64,000 nucleotides of DNA from Ornatilinea apprima (GCF_001306115.1 NZ_LGCL01000023.1:1-64000), one strand, 5' to 3'; shown: positions 18,702 to 29,167, counted from the stretch's first letter. Notes: generated by a model from the sequence alone, not told the origin. Made by a program: numbers and translations.

Positions 18702-19934
18702 CTATTTTATACCCTGTAATGATGATTTATCAGGCGCTTCAATGAATTTTTTCTGTTTGGGTTTCAAGACAACAATCCCATCCAGGCCGTCTCCAACAGC
18801 CCGGTCCAAATCTTTTGCATAGCCGTCATGAGCAAGGTCCTGGCTTTCATCAAGGATAACACCAAAGTGCTTTCCATTCTTTTCATAAATCCACCCAGTC
18901 TCATTCAACGCGCTCACCAGCCCGGCAGAAGGATGATTCATCAGAATCATACGGTTCGGGAAAATAAAGCGAGGTTGCGATTCGACCCGTGCGGTAAAAG
19001 ATTTCTTAAATCGAAAAATGCCATTGTTACGGCTTGCGTACGTGGTGCCCAAATCAAATCGCTTTGCGCCTTTCGCCAGCGCCCATTCAATGCAAGCCCA
19101 AAACATCAACGAATAAACATTTTTGGGGAGCAGATCTGGGTCTACATCCAGCACACCACCTTCCAAACCGATGGCAAAATCTTCCGCTGACTGCACCAAT
19201 GAACCGGCAATTGTCTGGTCATCCTTGCAAACCATAACCAATCCGCCTTTTTGGAACTCCTTCCATTGAGCTTCGTAGTCATTGATGTCCGCAAAATCGC
19301 CATGCCGTTTCTGAATATACGGTAAATACATATGATAGTGGAAGTTGTCGAAGTCCGATTTTTCCTGCGAAAAGCGATAGGTAATATTTGATCTCTGCGC
19401 CTGGTAAATCCTCCTGCGCAGCTCCCTAAATTTAGATCCACTCAAAAACGCCTCAGCTGAATCTGGCAGGTAAATGACTTGCTCAATAATAATGGGGGTT
19501 TTGATTTGATAATTCGTGTTAAAGGCAAGGGGATACGTTCTGCTCAAATCACAAACCACCGCGTCCACGCCTTCTGTCAGCCAACGATCAACCTGCTTTG
19601 GCAAAGCCCATAAATAGACTCTGCCAACAGGTTCAAGGTCAACGTCATTCAGTTCATGGTCGATCTGCCGCAGGAAGAGAACGCATTCAATTTTTTCAAC
19701 GCCCAGAAAGATAAATTTTCCGAGCGCGTGCTGGCATGTGTATGCTTCCAGACGGGGAAACTGCTTAACAAACAAGGCCAGGGATCCAATCCAGCGAAAG
19801 AAAGATATGACAATTCGCCGCAGCCGGGGCTGCCGGATAAGATTGAATTGGACCATTTTTTTGGAGCAAAACAGAATAACCCGGTCCATCCAGGCGTTTA
19901 CTTTAACCTTGAAAGACTGGTAAAAATTTTTCAT
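18702..19934 (-). CDS. FemAB-like GNAT protein (paralogue 1)
   Basis: A 410-residue protein with an amino-terminal basic, amphipathic stretch and a carboxy-terminal GNAT-type domain (about 180-360) containing DFDNFHYHMYLPYIQKRHG and FDLGTTYASRNNGIFRFK. It clearly shares these blocks with the next gene upstream (20039-21295). The specific reaction is unknown; the family transfers acyl or aminoacyl groups. Its place inside an exporter operon suggests glycan decoration. Confidence 0.6.
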   Translation of the reverse strand: MKNFYQSFKVKVNAWMDRVILFCSKKMVQFNLIRQPRLRRIVISFFRWIGSLALFVKQFPRLEAYTCQHALGKFIFLGVEKIECVLFLRQIDHELNDVDLEPVGRVYLWALPKQVDRWLTEGVDAVVCDLSRTYPLAFNTNYQIKTPIIIEQVIYLPDSAEAFLSGSKFRELRRRIYQAQRSNITYRFSQEKSDFDNFHYHMYLPYIQKRHGDFADINDYEAQWKEFQKGGLVMVCKDDQTIAGSLVQSAEDFAIGLEGGVLDVDPDLLPKNVYSLMFWACIEWALAKGAKRFDLGTTYASRNNGIFRFKKSFTARVESQPRFIFPNRMILMNHPSAGLVSALNETGWIYEKNGKHFGVILDESQDLAHDGYAKDLDRAVGDGLDGIVVLKPKQKKFIEAPDKSSLQGIK

Positions 19935-20038
19935 TGTTGAGTCCTGTTTTTTTCAAAGACGAACCTCAAGTTCTTTTGCTCGCGCTCTATGATCTTTCAT
20001 CCCAAATTATGAAGATTCGATTGTTTGACTGAGCCTGC

Positions 20039-21295
20039 CTAGCATAGATATTCCATCTTACCGGGTGAAACGCGCAAGATACCGGCTAATCCATCTTGAT
20101 GGGCAGTTTTTAGGTTACGCGCTATTTCAACTGCATCCGGTTCTTGGGCGCCCTCAAAAACCACCCCGTAGAATTGGTGTCGGTGCTCATGGATGATTCC
20201 CCATTCATTCAAATCGTTCAACAACGCGGGGCCCGGCTGCTCCAGATAAAACTGCCATTGGTTGCGAATGAATCCATAAAAATCTGTGACTATCGTGTTC
20301 CAAAAAGTCTTATATTGAAACACACCGTTCGAGCGAAAAGAATAGGTGCCTCCCATCTGGAACTTCCGGCAGCCCTGTGAGTTTCCCCATTGTGCTGTAC
20401 TCCAAACGGAAACCCGCGGAAAGCCAGCGGCGTGCAATTCAGGATTCCCATCCATCACCCCCGCTTCAGCCGCGTAGACCCATTTGCCGTTCTTGACCAC
20501 CAGCATCGCTGAAACGAGTTCGTCCTTGCAATTAACAAGGATCAAGCCCCCCTTCTTGAACCATTTGTAAAGGTATTCATACGGCTCAACATAGACAAAA
20601 GAACCATGCCGGTTCGAAACATAAGGGCGGTACATGCGATGGTAAAAAACATCGAAATCGGATACCTGCTCCGAATACCGAAAACCAATGCATCCCGCAT
20701 GATCGCGATATATCTTTCGCAGCGTTCTCATCTTGGGTCCGGCTGGCGGCTCATCGCAATTGTCAGGAATGGGAAAGTATTGCGAGATCCACTTGGGCGT
20801 GGTGGCCTGAAAAGCCGCTTTCGCCCGCCAGGGGAAGAAGCGGCTTACGCCGTGCACCACCATATCTACCCCACCAGCCAGCCATTCCTTCGTTTTTTTC
20901 GGAAGCTGCCATGACCACACGGAAATCGGTTCTTCCCGCTTCACCAGATCGCCAGAGAAAAACAAATGCGTGAACTCTTCCACTTCCCGGCCCACAAACA
21001 CCACCCGCGTTGTCTGACCCTCCAGAGAGTACGCCTTCGTCATGGGGAAGTCGCGAAGAACGAGAACCAAATCGCCGCTAAAGCGAATAGTCCGCAAGAG
21101 AAAAGTGCGCAAAGAGGGATTTCGCACAAATTCAGCCTGGAAGAGTGCTTCCTTCCAGATACCAAGGAGTTTTTCGGTAAACTCAGTATGGTCCAGAATG
21201 AATTCTTTAGCCCGCCAAAAAAAGCGCCGGATGGGCGCAGGAACTATTTTCTTTCCCATTTCTTTCACTTCGGCGAGAGCGGATTTACTGGACAC
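20039..21295 (-). CDS. FemAB-like GNAT protein (paralogue 2)
   Basis: This 418-residue protein parallels its neighbour at 18702-19934: DFDVFYHRMYRPYVSNRHG and FQMGGTYSFRSNGVFQYK are matching blocks. The start is GTG at 21295, supported by GAGAGG about 8 bases upstream. Two such paralogues in tandem suggest successive modification of two positions or two sugars. The gene follows the exporter permease by 25 bases. Confidence 0.6.
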   Translation of the reverse strand: MSSKSALAEVKEMGKKIVPAPIRRFFWRAKEFILDHTEFTEKLLGIWKEALFQAEFVRNPSLRTFLLRTIRFSGDLVLVLRDFPMTKAYSLEGQTTRVVFVGREVEEFTHLFFSGDLVKREEPISVWSWQLPKKTKEWLAGGVDMVVHGVSRFFPWRAKAAFQATTPKWISQYFPIPDNCDEPPAGPKMRTLRKIYRDHAGCIGFRYSEQVSDFDVFYHRMYRPYVSNRHGSFVYVEPYEYLYKWFKKGGLILVNCKDELVSAMLVVKNGKWVYAAEAGVMDGNPELHAAGFPRVSVWSTAQWGNSQGCRKFQMGGTYSFRSNGVFQYKTFWNTIVTDFYGFIRNQWQFYLEQPGPALLNDLNEWGIIHEHRHQFYGVVFEGAQEPDAVEIARNLKTAHQDGLAGILRVSPGKMEYLC

Positions 21296-21320
21296 AGAAT
21301 ACCTGACCTCTCACAATCCA

Positions 21321-22175
21321 TCAGATCAAGTCTGCAAACTGCCGCTCAGCGCGCTTGAAGTAAGGATATGTGAAAATAATTAGCACAATTGAAACAGCCG
21401 CCGCCAGCCCCAGGTAGCGCCAATCGGGCAGCTGCTGATACAAAACCACACGGCGATACGATTCTATGATCGTCGCCATTGGGTTTATGAAGTAGAACGG
21501 CTGCAACCATTCGGGCACCAGGTTTACCGGGTAAATAATAGGAGAAAGATACATCCAGATCTGCAGTACCAAGGGAATAACGAAACGCACATCTCGGTAA
21601 AAAACATTAATGGCCGAAGCCAAAAGGCTAATTCCGTAGGTTAAAACAAACTGGATGATTAAAATTACCGGCACCAGCAGGGTTGTCCAGCCGATCGGAA
21701 CACGATACCAGATCATCATCAATACAAAAATGGAGCAGGAAATCAAAAAGTCCAACAGGCATACCAGGATGGAAGATAATGGCAATATCTCTCTGGGAAA
21801 GAAGATCTTGCTCACCAGGTTCATATTATTTACCAGGCTAGGGATGGCAAACGTCAGGGAATTGGCGAAAAACGTCCAGGGCAGCAGGGCCACATAACTG
21901 AACAGCGGATATGGAATCCCATCGGTAGGTACGCGAATTATGTTGGAAAAAATAATACTGAAGACAACCATTAACGAAAAGGGCTGGATGATCGCCCAGG
22001 CCGCCCCCAGGATCGATTGGCTGTAGCGAACTTTGAAATCTCGCATGGTCCAGGTATATAACAATTCGCGAGAACGAAACAATTCTTTCATGTACGGAAT
22101 CATGGATTCTTCCCCGATCAATGTATAAACTTTAGGTCTTTTGTTTCTCTTGCGCAGACCAAAAAAATTCTTCAC
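21321..22175 (-). CDS. Polysaccharide ABC exporter permease (Wzm/TagG type)
   Basis: Six predicted membrane helices and the ABC2 permease landmarks (RELLYTWTMRDFKVRYSQSILGA, then WMYLSPIIYP) identify the channel subunit partnering the Wzt-type ATPase. The frame opens with GTG at 22175, but the ATG at 22103, with GGGGAAG upstream, is an alternative start that still leaves the conserved region complete. It is the first gene of the eight-gene polysaccharide operon. Confidence 0.88.
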   Translation of the reverse strand: MKNFFGLRKRNKRPKVYTLIGEESMIPYMKELFRSRELLYTWTMRDFKVRYSQSILGAAWAIIQPFSLMVVFSIIFSNIIRVPTDGIPYPLFSYVALLPWTFFANSLTFAIPSLVNNMNLVSKIFFPREILPLSSILVCLLDFLISCSIFVLMMIWYRVPIGWTTLLVPVILIIQFVLTYGISLLASAINVFYRDVRFVIPLVLQIWMYLSPIIYPVNLVPEWLQPFYFINPMATIIESYRRVVLYQQLPDWRYLGLAAAVSIVLIIFTYPYFKRAERQFADLI

Positions 22176-22297
22176 CCACTATTTAGCCATTATACGACAA
22201 GTTGCCAATATTGATAGCATCGCATCGATTGAATCCAAACAAACATCTTCCTCCCTCCCCCTCTGCTAAAATCACCATTTTTTGCTGCAAATGATTC

Positions 22298-25200
22298 TCA
22301 CTCATTCAGAGAATAGCGGAGCATATCGAGGAAAATTCGTACCACATCCGGGTCAAATAATACTCCGGCGTTATCTTGCAAATACCGCATCACCTCATCT
22401 TGCGGCCAGGCCGAGCGATAAGGGCGGTCATTGGAAAGCGCGTCCCACACATCGACCACGGCAAATATTCTGGCTGCCAGTGGAATCTCTCTACCCTTCA
22501 GCCCTCTGGGATATCCCGATCCATCCCAACGTTCATGATGGCTGTACGGGATGTCCAATGCGGGCACAAGATATGAAATCCTGGATAACCAATTGTACGC
22601 ATACAGAGGGTGCTGCCGCATAATCTTCCATTCTTCTTCATCCAGCGCCGCCGGTTTTAACAAAATCCGATCTGGAACCCCCAATTTTCCCATATCATGC
22701 AGCAGCGCCCCGCGACGGATGTGGATGATATCCTCCTCGCTGACCCCCACCAGGCGCGCTAATTGCAGAGTTAACTCGGTAACCCGCTCAGTGTGCCCTT
22801 CGGTTTCCTCATCGCGCAGGTCCATAGCGCGCGACCATCCCTCAATGGTGGCGTCATACGCCAGGGAAAGCTCAAGGTTCGAGCGCTGCAATCCTTCAAA
22901 GAGCTGGCTGTTATCGATGGCAATTGCAGTTTGGCCTGCCAGCATCTCCATGAAGTCCAGCCATTCTCGGCTGGCATCCAACGGGCTGCGGTGATAGACT
23001 TCCAGCACGCCTTTAATCTGGCCTTTCACGATCATCGGAGTTCCGTAGTAAGACACAAAACCTTCTCTGAGTGCCATGTCATAACGAACAAAATTTGTCT
23101 CACTGAGATGAACCAGGCCAATGGTCTTCTGCTCAAAGGCCACCGCGCCTAACACCCCCTCTCCCAACATCTCATTGGTTGATTCAATCATCCGCGTGCG
23201 AAAACCACGTCCTTCCGCGAATTGCAGCCGCAGCGTATAGGGATTGAACAAGTGAAAAGCGGCGGCGTCTGCATTGAGCTGCCTGGTCACATGCTCCAGA
23301 ATCAACTTGAAAATGATTTTGATATCCACGCCGCTCGCAAGCACCTGATCAATCGCCCGCAAGGTGGCAAGCCGATCCAATTGTTGTTGAGTGTCTTCAC
23401 GCAGCGTTTCTCTTTGTAAAATGTTCGCCATGAAGGCTGCTGCTGAATTGAGCAGGTGAATCTCCTCTTGCGTAAACTCGTGATTGCGGCCAACCAAAAG
23501 AGCGCCGATCGTCTGTGTTTCGACCTGCATAGGAACGCTCACAGCGGCATGGACAGTGTCCGATAAACCAATCCATTCCTTGAAGTCTTCATTGCTCGAA
23601 TCGCCAGTTACAATCGGTTTTCCAGTTTCCATCACCCACCTGGACATCTCCATCCCTGTCGGCAAATCATCAGGTTGGTCTGGTTTGAAGATTCCACTCG
23701 CTGCAAATAAGCCCCTTTCACCAGGAGTTTTTCCGCGCAGCCCAACTAACGAGCCATCTGCCTGAACAATTTGCAGAAGCTTTTCGGAAAGAATCGGAAG
23801 CATATCCGCCCGTCCAGAAGAAGATCTCAATGCCTCACTCATTGAGGCAATCATCTCAAATTCCTTTTCGCGCAGTTTCCGCTCGCTGATGTCTTGTTTT
23901 ACAGCAATAAAATGAGTGATTTCACCTTTTTCATTTTTTACTGGATTGATGGTCATTTCTTCATGGTAAATGCTGCCATCTTTCCTACGATTAACAATTT
24001 CCCCATGCCATGTTTCGCCTGCCAGGATCGTTTTCCACATGGTTTGGAAGAAGACGGGGGGATGCACGCCAGATACTAGCAGGCGCCCGGGTGTCTCTCC
24101 AATCACCTCCGACATCACGTAACCGGAAAGGGTTGTAAAAGCCGGATTCGCCCAGATAATTTTCCCATCGCGGTTTGTGATAATGATGGCATTCGAGGTG
24201 GATTGCAGCGCCGTGCTTTGCAGGTGAAGCGTTTCTTCTATCCATTTTCTCTCAGATATATCCAGCATGAAGCCCCGTAACCGGAAGGGGTTTCCATCCT
24301 TCAATTCAACGCTGATCACATCCTGAATCCATAAGTACACCCCATCCGGCCGCATAAATCGGTATTCGAAATAACTTTCTTGCGCCTCTTGAAGGCTAGC
24401 ATCATAGTTACGCAAAATCTCATCACGGTCCTCAGGGTGAATGCGGTCCGTCCAGAACTTCAAATTCGTCCATTCCTCCGGCTGCCAGCCGGTAAGGTCA
24501 ACGACTTGTGGGGCAATATAAACCCACCGGTCAGTCTTAGGATCATATTCCCACAACACGGCGCTGGTCGATTCTGCCAGCTCACGGTATTTCTGCTCAC
24601 TCTGATGCAATTCGGCTGTTCGCTCACTAACCAACTGCTCCAACACCCACTTACGCGTAACCAGAACGTCCAACACACTGGCTGCCAATAATGTGATCAC
24701 CACGCCGATTAGAGCTGTGAGCCACCCGGCGCGGATCGGGTAATCAAAAAAGAATTGAGCATTGGGATGCGCCACCACTATATAAATTTTTCCAAAAGCA
24801 TAAATCGGTTGGAGAAAAACCAGATCTTCATGTGGGTGAAGTCTCAAACGGTTTTCAATATGAGTTTGAATCAAAAAATCCGTGGAGTTACTGGCTAAAT
24901 ATACCGGCGTCATGTCTTCCTGCAGGGCATACATTTCCACATTCATCAATGAGTCATCGCCAGGTTTACCCCCCAATGCGTTGGTTAATAAATTTCCCAT
25001 GCGAAGAACAGCGATCAGAAATCCCTTTTGGCTGAACGGATCAGACGTGCCAAACACCGGTTTAAGAACCAGAATGCTGACCTGGTTCTCCGTCTCCTGT
25101 ACGATTTCAATCGGATCCGTCGCGGTAATCAGCTGGCTCTTCAATGCCGAGTCTATCGCCGCTTTTCTGATAGGTTCTGAATAAATATCAAACCCCCTGG

Positions 25201-26347
25201 CTGGCAAGTTGCCCATCACTGGCGAAAGATAAAGCACCGGGTAATACGTATCGCGCTCCAAAACAGGCACGCGTTCTCCATCCTGGCCTTTTTCCCATAC
25301 CTCGTAATCGGGCATCCCGTCCAACCTGGCTGAACGCACAAACTGATCAAGATCACCCCGAAAGACCGCTGGCGCCCACGCCCAAGCTTCCACTTTGGGA
25401 TCTTTCGCTACGGAAGCAGTGAAGGTCAGAAACTCCTTATGGGTTACATAATCGCTGGCCTCGAAGAAATTTGCCAGGTCTGAAAGGTGATAATTTTCCA
25501 GGTCGCGGAAATAACTGGTTATATAGTTAGCACTGGCGCTCGTCAGGCGATTAATCGTCTCTAATCGGGTTTGCCGCTCTTCGGTATGAGCCGACCAGGC
25601 AAGCAAAGCCGTTGTGGCTGCACCCAGCACGATCACAATGATCGCTTCTGCGTGCCGGTTCCAAAAAGATAGCTGATAGCGGTGGGGCATCCGGCCGCGA
25701 CGCAACAAAAACAGCAGCGAGCAAAGGATCAGCACTCCAATCAGGGTTGTCAGCACAATATGGATCGCCGCGCGTTCATTCACCTTTTGGCGCCACACCC
25801 CGGCATCAATATCCATGCCAAAAACAGTCACAACCTCTCCGGTAGTGGGATCGATCACGGGCACCAGCGCGCTCATCCAGGTTCCCCAACCGTCTGTCAG
25901 TGGTCCCTCGACGATGGCTACCCGGTCTTCAAATACTTGCCGCAAGTCGTCAGACGCTGGTTGGTAAATTTGCCCCGGTGGAGAAACCTGATCAGAATCG
26001 ACGGGTTCCGAATCAATGTAAAAGAAGATCGAGCCGTCCTGTTTTTCCCCCATTAAGTACAAAAAGCGGATATCGGGTAATGTAAGACGAAATAAAACCA
26101 GTTGTTGTTTCAGCCGCTGATATTCAGGTAAAGCCTGATCAGCCTCGCTGCCAGTAAGACGTTCAAATTCTCTCAAATTAATCGCCTGGGAAAACCGTTG
26201 AGCCTCATCCAGAAAATTGGTGCGCGAAAGCTGCTCAGCTCGGTTCCAAAACGCAAATGACACCAAACCAATAAAAAGAAGAACTATCGTTGAAAGGGCG
26301 ATATCAACAAGCCAAAATCGGATGTTTGATCTTTGTTGATTTTTCAT
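22298..26347 (-). CDS. CHASE-PAS-PAS-GAF-GAF-HD-GYP sensor protein
   Basis: This about 1349-residue protein has an amino-terminal membrane helix (12-34), a first sensor region (40-190), helices near 200-215 and 236-252, a CHASE domain (265-530), a further helix (543-563), two PAS domains (590-705, 710-825), two GAF domains (845-985, 1000-1150) and a complete HD-GYP domain (1165-1349) with LLHDMGK and HHERWDGSGYP. It should sense an external ligand and hydrolyse cyclic di-GMP. The ATG at 26347 is chosen over an in-frame TTG at 26356. It lies directly upstream of the polysaccharide operon, whose output it may influence. Confidence 0.9.
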   Translation of the reverse strand: MKNQQRSNIRFWLVDIALSTIVLLFIGLVSFAFWNRAEQLSRTNFLDEAQRFSQAINLREFERLTGSEADQALPEYQRLKQQLVLFRLTLPDIRFLYLMGEKQDGSIFFYIDSEPVDSDQVSPPGQIYQPASDDLRQVFEDRVAIVEGPLTDGWGTWMSALVPVIDPTTGEVVTVFGMDIDAGVWRQKVNERAAIHIVLTTLIGVLILCSLLFLLRRGRMPHRYQLSFWNRHAEAIIVIVLGAATTALLAWSAHTEERQTRLETINRLTSASANYITSYFRDLENYHLSDLANFFEASDYVTHKEFLTFTASVAKDPKVEAWAWAPAVFRGDLDQFVRSARLDGMPDYEVWEKGQDGERVPVLERDTYYPVLYLSPVMGNLPARGFDIYSEPIRKAAIDSALKSQLITATDPIEIVQETENQVSILVLKPVFGTSDPFSQKGFLIAVLRMGNLLTNALGGKPGDDSLMNVEMYALQEDMTPVYLASNSTDFLIQTHIENRLRLHPHEDLVFLQPIYAFGKIYIVVAHPNAQFFFDYPIRAGWLTALIGVVITLLAASVLDVLVTRKWVLEQLVSERTAELHQSEQKYRELAESTSAVLWEYDPKTDRWVYIAPQVVDLTGWQPEEWTNLKFWTDRIHPEDRDEILRNYDASLQEAQESYFEYRFMRPDGVYLWIQDVISVELKDGNPFRLRGFMLDISERKWIEETLHLQSTALQSTSNAIIITNRDGKIIWANPAFTTLSGYVMSEVIGETPGRLLVSGVHPPVFFQTMWKTILAGETWHGEIVNRRKDGSIYHEEMTINPVKNEKGEITHFIAVKQDISERKLREKEFEMIASMSEALRSSSGRADMLPILSEKLLQIVQADGSLVGLRGKTPGERGLFAASGIFKPDQPDDLPTGMEMSRWVMETGKPIVTGDSSNEDFKEWIGLSDTVHAAVSVPMQVETQTIGALLVGRNHEFTQEEIHLLNSAAAFMANILQRETLREDTQQQLDRLATLRAIDQVLASGVDIKIIFKLILEHVTRQLNADAAAFHLFNPYTLRLQFAEGRGFRTRMIESTNEMLGEGVLGAVAFEQKTIGLVHLSETNFVRYDMALREGFVSYYGTPMIVKGQIKGVLEVYHRSPLDASREWLDFMEMLAGQTAIAIDNSQLFEGLQRSNLELSLAYDATIEGWSRAMDLRDEETEGHTERVTELTLQLARLVGVSEEDIIHIRRGALLHDMGKLGVPDRILLKPAALDEEEWKIMRQHPLYAYNWLSRISYLVPALDIPYSHHERWDGSGYPRGLKGREIPLAARIFAVVDVWDALSNDRPYRSAWPQDEVMRYLQDNAGVLFDPDVVRIFLDMLRYSLNE

Positions 26348-26537
26348 AGAAACCAATGTTTAACTCAACCGTTGAACAGGCTTTTCTTAATTGTACGAAA
26401 ATATCATAAAAAAACCATGCCGTGTATGAGAACGGTTGGAGCCATTCAATATCTTCAACGCTGACCGGCACCATTCACCTGTGATATACTCACCATCAAC
26501 CTTTGTAAAGAATAACGGAACATCCCCAAGAGACTTT

Positions 26538-28442
26538 ATGCCATCCACTTCACAGCATACATTCAGATTGTTCACAGCCCTCAGCCTGGCTGCCGCCATT
26601 GAAGGTTTGATTGCCACCGTCTTTTTATTTCGCGTTCCCTCGTTGGAATCTTCAAATGGTTGGTTTGGATTCTCTGTCTCCAGGCTTGCCCTGGGAGCCG
26701 GCGCGATATTCCTGTCAATCCTGTTTTTTGCCCTGGGCATCATCCTGGCACGCCAGCCCGCCTGGCTGCAACACGCGGCAGCACGCTTTGAGAGCTTGCT
26801 GGCATCTCGTGAAAACCTGCTGGCGATCTTCTCTATTGGGCTATTTGGGCTGGTCTTCTTCGCCGGTATCATTCTGGCATTTTCCACCTCCCTCACCGCC
26901 GACCTCATTTCCACTCCACTCATCTATCAACGAATCTCTCCATTCCTCTTCTGGGGGTTTGCCATATTTCTCCAATCGCTCACCGCCTTTTCCCTTCGAT
27001 ACAAGGCCGCGCTGTTGGAGAAGACCCCTGTATCCGTTTGGAAAGTGCTCCGGCCTCTCGCCTGGCTGATCATGGCCGGCACGGTTGCGTTTGTTCTCGC
27101 CGACATTCTCGCCCACCTCAATATTACCAGGGAAATTGGTTTTCACTATGTGGCTTTCCTTTCTGCGCTGGCACTTTTTCTTTCTCTCTCCTATATAAAG
27201 GAAGAATACCAGGATCAAGCGTGGGCAAAAAAGGCCAGCGAGCTTTGCGGCGCCGGGTTGGTTTTTGTCTCCGCCTATTTTTTATATGTCTCTACGGCAG
27301 AATCAGTCAATTACATGCACACGCCTTCAAAAGCGTATTTCAACCATCTGGCCGAAGCCTTTCTGCAGGGACGGCTGTATTTAGAATCTCCCGATTCCAC
27401 CATGGACCTGACCTTCTTCAACGGCCAATGGTATGTGGCATTCCCACCTCTGGCAGCCATTCTGATGCTGCCCGGTGTAGCCCTCTTCGGCGCGAATGGG
27501 ATCAGCACAGTGGTGTTCACCATTTTCTTTGCTTCCATCAGCGTGATGCTGGTCTACCTGATTTTGAATGAACTGTCCGATCTGGCCTGGAGCCGCCTCA
27601 GCCGCGGCGACAACTTGTGGGTTTTGATTTTATTCGCGTTCAGCACAATTCACTGGTATATGGCCATCGCCGGGAAAGTCTGGTACATCAGCCGCATTCT
27701 GACGGTTACTTTCTTCAGTCTGGCAGCGCTGCTCGCCTTCAAGAAGAAAAGTCCCTTGCTGGTTGGCGCCGCGCTTGGAATTGCCATGACCGCCCGGCCC
27801 AATATCGTGCTCTTATGGCCGTTCCTCCTGAGTATTTACGCGCAGCATCTTCAGCAACGCAGCGAGCTGCGATTTTCCCGTCTTTTCAAATGGTCCGCCC
27901 TCACCGCCATCCCCATCGGTTTATGCGTGGGCAGTCTGCTGTGGTACAACTATATTCGTTTTGGAAACTTCCTGGATTTTGGCTATGCCACCATGAATGT
28001 CGGGCAAAACACAGCCACCGTTCAGACCTTTGGACAATTTCATCCAGCCTTTATTTTGTATAATCTGAAGTACATGCTTGTGAGCCTTCCCAAATGGAGT
28101 GCAAGCTGTGGGGGCAAACTCATTCCCGATCCTCAGGGCATCAGCATTTTCCTCACCACACCGGCGCTTTTCTATCTGTGGAAGAGTTTCAAGAAAGAAA
28201 TCTGGATCGCGGGAGCCTGGCTGGCCGTTTTGCTGCAGGTAGGTTTGCTGCTCATGCATACCGGTTCTGCCTGGGAATTTGGATACCGCTTTATTATGGA
28301 CTTCATGATCCCTCTGGTCCCCTTGTTGGCTGTCGCGGCCGGTCGGCGCGTCTCCTGGTTATTTAAGCTGTTGATCTTCCTGGGGATCGCGGTGAATTAC
28401 ATCGGCGTGCTATGGTATTTTGGCGTGTGGTGCCCGGCTTAG
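26538..28442 (+). CDS. GT-C-like integral membrane glycosyltransferase
   Basis: About 634 residues with many hydrophobic helices and a luminal-type loop FNHLAEAFLQGRLYLES, the beginning of which resembles GT-C enzymes of the PMT/ArnT kind. A second landmark is AMTARPNIVLLWPF. Such enzymes transfer sugars from polyprenyl-phosphate carriers on the outer face of the membrane. The ATG at 26538 with AAGAGA upstream is chosen; upstream in-frame codons are not convincing. It is divergently placed relative to the HD-GYP sensor. Confidence 0.6.
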   Translation: MPSTSQHTFRLFTALSLAAAIEGLIATVFLFRVPSLESSNGWFGFSVSRLALGAGAIFLSILFFALGIILARQPAWLQHAAARFESLLASRENLLAIFSIGLFGLVFFAGIILAFSTSLTADLISTPLIYQRISPFLFWGFAIFLQSLTAFSLRYKAALLEKTPVSVWKVLRPLAWLIMAGTVAFVLADILAHLNITREIGFHYVAFLSALALFLSLSYIKEEYQDQAWAKKASELCGAGLVFVSAYFLYVSTAESVNYMHTPSKAYFNHLAEAFLQGRLYLESPDSTMDLTFFNGQWYVAFPPLAAILMLPGVALFGANGISTVVFTIFFASISVMLVYLILNELSDLAWSRLSRGDNLWVLILFAFSTIHWYMAIAGKVWYISRILTVTFFSLAALLAFKKKSPLLVGAALGIAMTARPNIVLLWPFLLSIYAQHLQQRSELRFSRLFKWSALTAIPIGLCVGSLLWYNYIRFGNFLDFGYATMNVGQNTATVQTFGQFHPAFILYNLKYMLVSLPKWSASCGGKLIPDPQGISIFLTTPALFYLWKSFKKEIWIAGAWLAVLLQVGLLLMHTGSAWEFGYRFIMDFMIPLVPLLAVAAGRRVSWLFKLLIFLGIAVNYIGVLWYFGVWCPA

Positions 28443-28542
28443 TCGTCATCCCATCCGCCTCACTCTATTCAACCATTTGCTGTATCAACTATTGATAAGG
28501 ATTTCGCCCAACAGCTCTCACCTTGACGAGGTACATTCACCC

Positions 28543-29058
28543 ATGCCAGACACCTTATTAGTTGGATATGCCAGTCAGAGCGGCTCCACCGAAGAAGTAG
28601 CCGAGTTTATCGCCTTAAACCTGGCCGAACACGGTTATATGATCGATCTGCTTTCGGTGAACTACATTCGTAAGTTGACCGGGTATCGCCTCATCGTCTT
28701 GGGAGCGCCGCTTTATTATTCCCATTTGCATCGAGATATGCGCCGGTTCCTCAAGGCCCACCAGAGCGAGCTGACAGTGACACCGGTCGCTTTCTACGCG
28801 CTTGGGCCGGTGCATAAAACCGATGAAGAGTATAACGGTGCAAAGAACCAACTGGCAAAGGAGTTGGCAAAACTCAACTGGTTCAAACCCTTTGACGTGC
28901 AGTTATTTACCGGGATGATTGATCCGGCAAAATTGGGCTTTCCGTACAAGCTGATTCCCCGAATTCGCGAGTTGGAAATGACCGACGAAAGAAATTGGGA
29001 CCAGATTTCAGCCTGGGTGGAAAGCCTGGCAAAAAAGCTCGAAAATGACATCTTCTGA
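28543..29058 (+). CDS. Flavodoxin-domain protein
   Basis: A 171-residue flavodoxin fold with phosphate-binding loop GYASQSGSTEEVAE and APLYYSHLHRDMRRFL, similar to the HemG-like flavodoxin-domain family. It should bind FMN and transfer electrons in the cytoplasm; whether it oxidises protoporphyrinogen is not decidable. GAGGT lies 11 bases before the ATG. A terminator follows the stop. Confidence 0.75.
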   Translation: MPDTLLVGYASQSGSTEEVAEFIALNLAEHGYMIDLLSVNYIRKLTGYRLIVLGAPLYYSHLHRDMRRFLKAHQSELTVTPVAFYALGPVHKTDEEYNGAKNQLAKELAKLNWFKPFDVQLFTGMIDPAKLGFPYKLIPRIRELEMTDERNWDQISAWVESLAKKLENDIF

Positions 29059-29094
29059 TTGCGCTGATTCGCTGCCCCCCAACCAAAACAGTAG

Positions 29095-29148
29095 CGCCCT
29101 TAAAGCAGATCTGCAATAACCAGCCAGCTTTGAGGGCGTCTTTCTTTT
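29095..29148 (+). terminator. Intrinsic terminator
   Basis: CGCCCTTAAAGC (29095-29106) pairs with GCTTTGAGGGCG (29127-29138) with one wobble pair, followed by TCTTTCTTTT. It ends the flavodoxin transcript. Confidence 0.8.
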
Positions 29149-29167
29149 GCGTCCGGTTCGGACGGCA

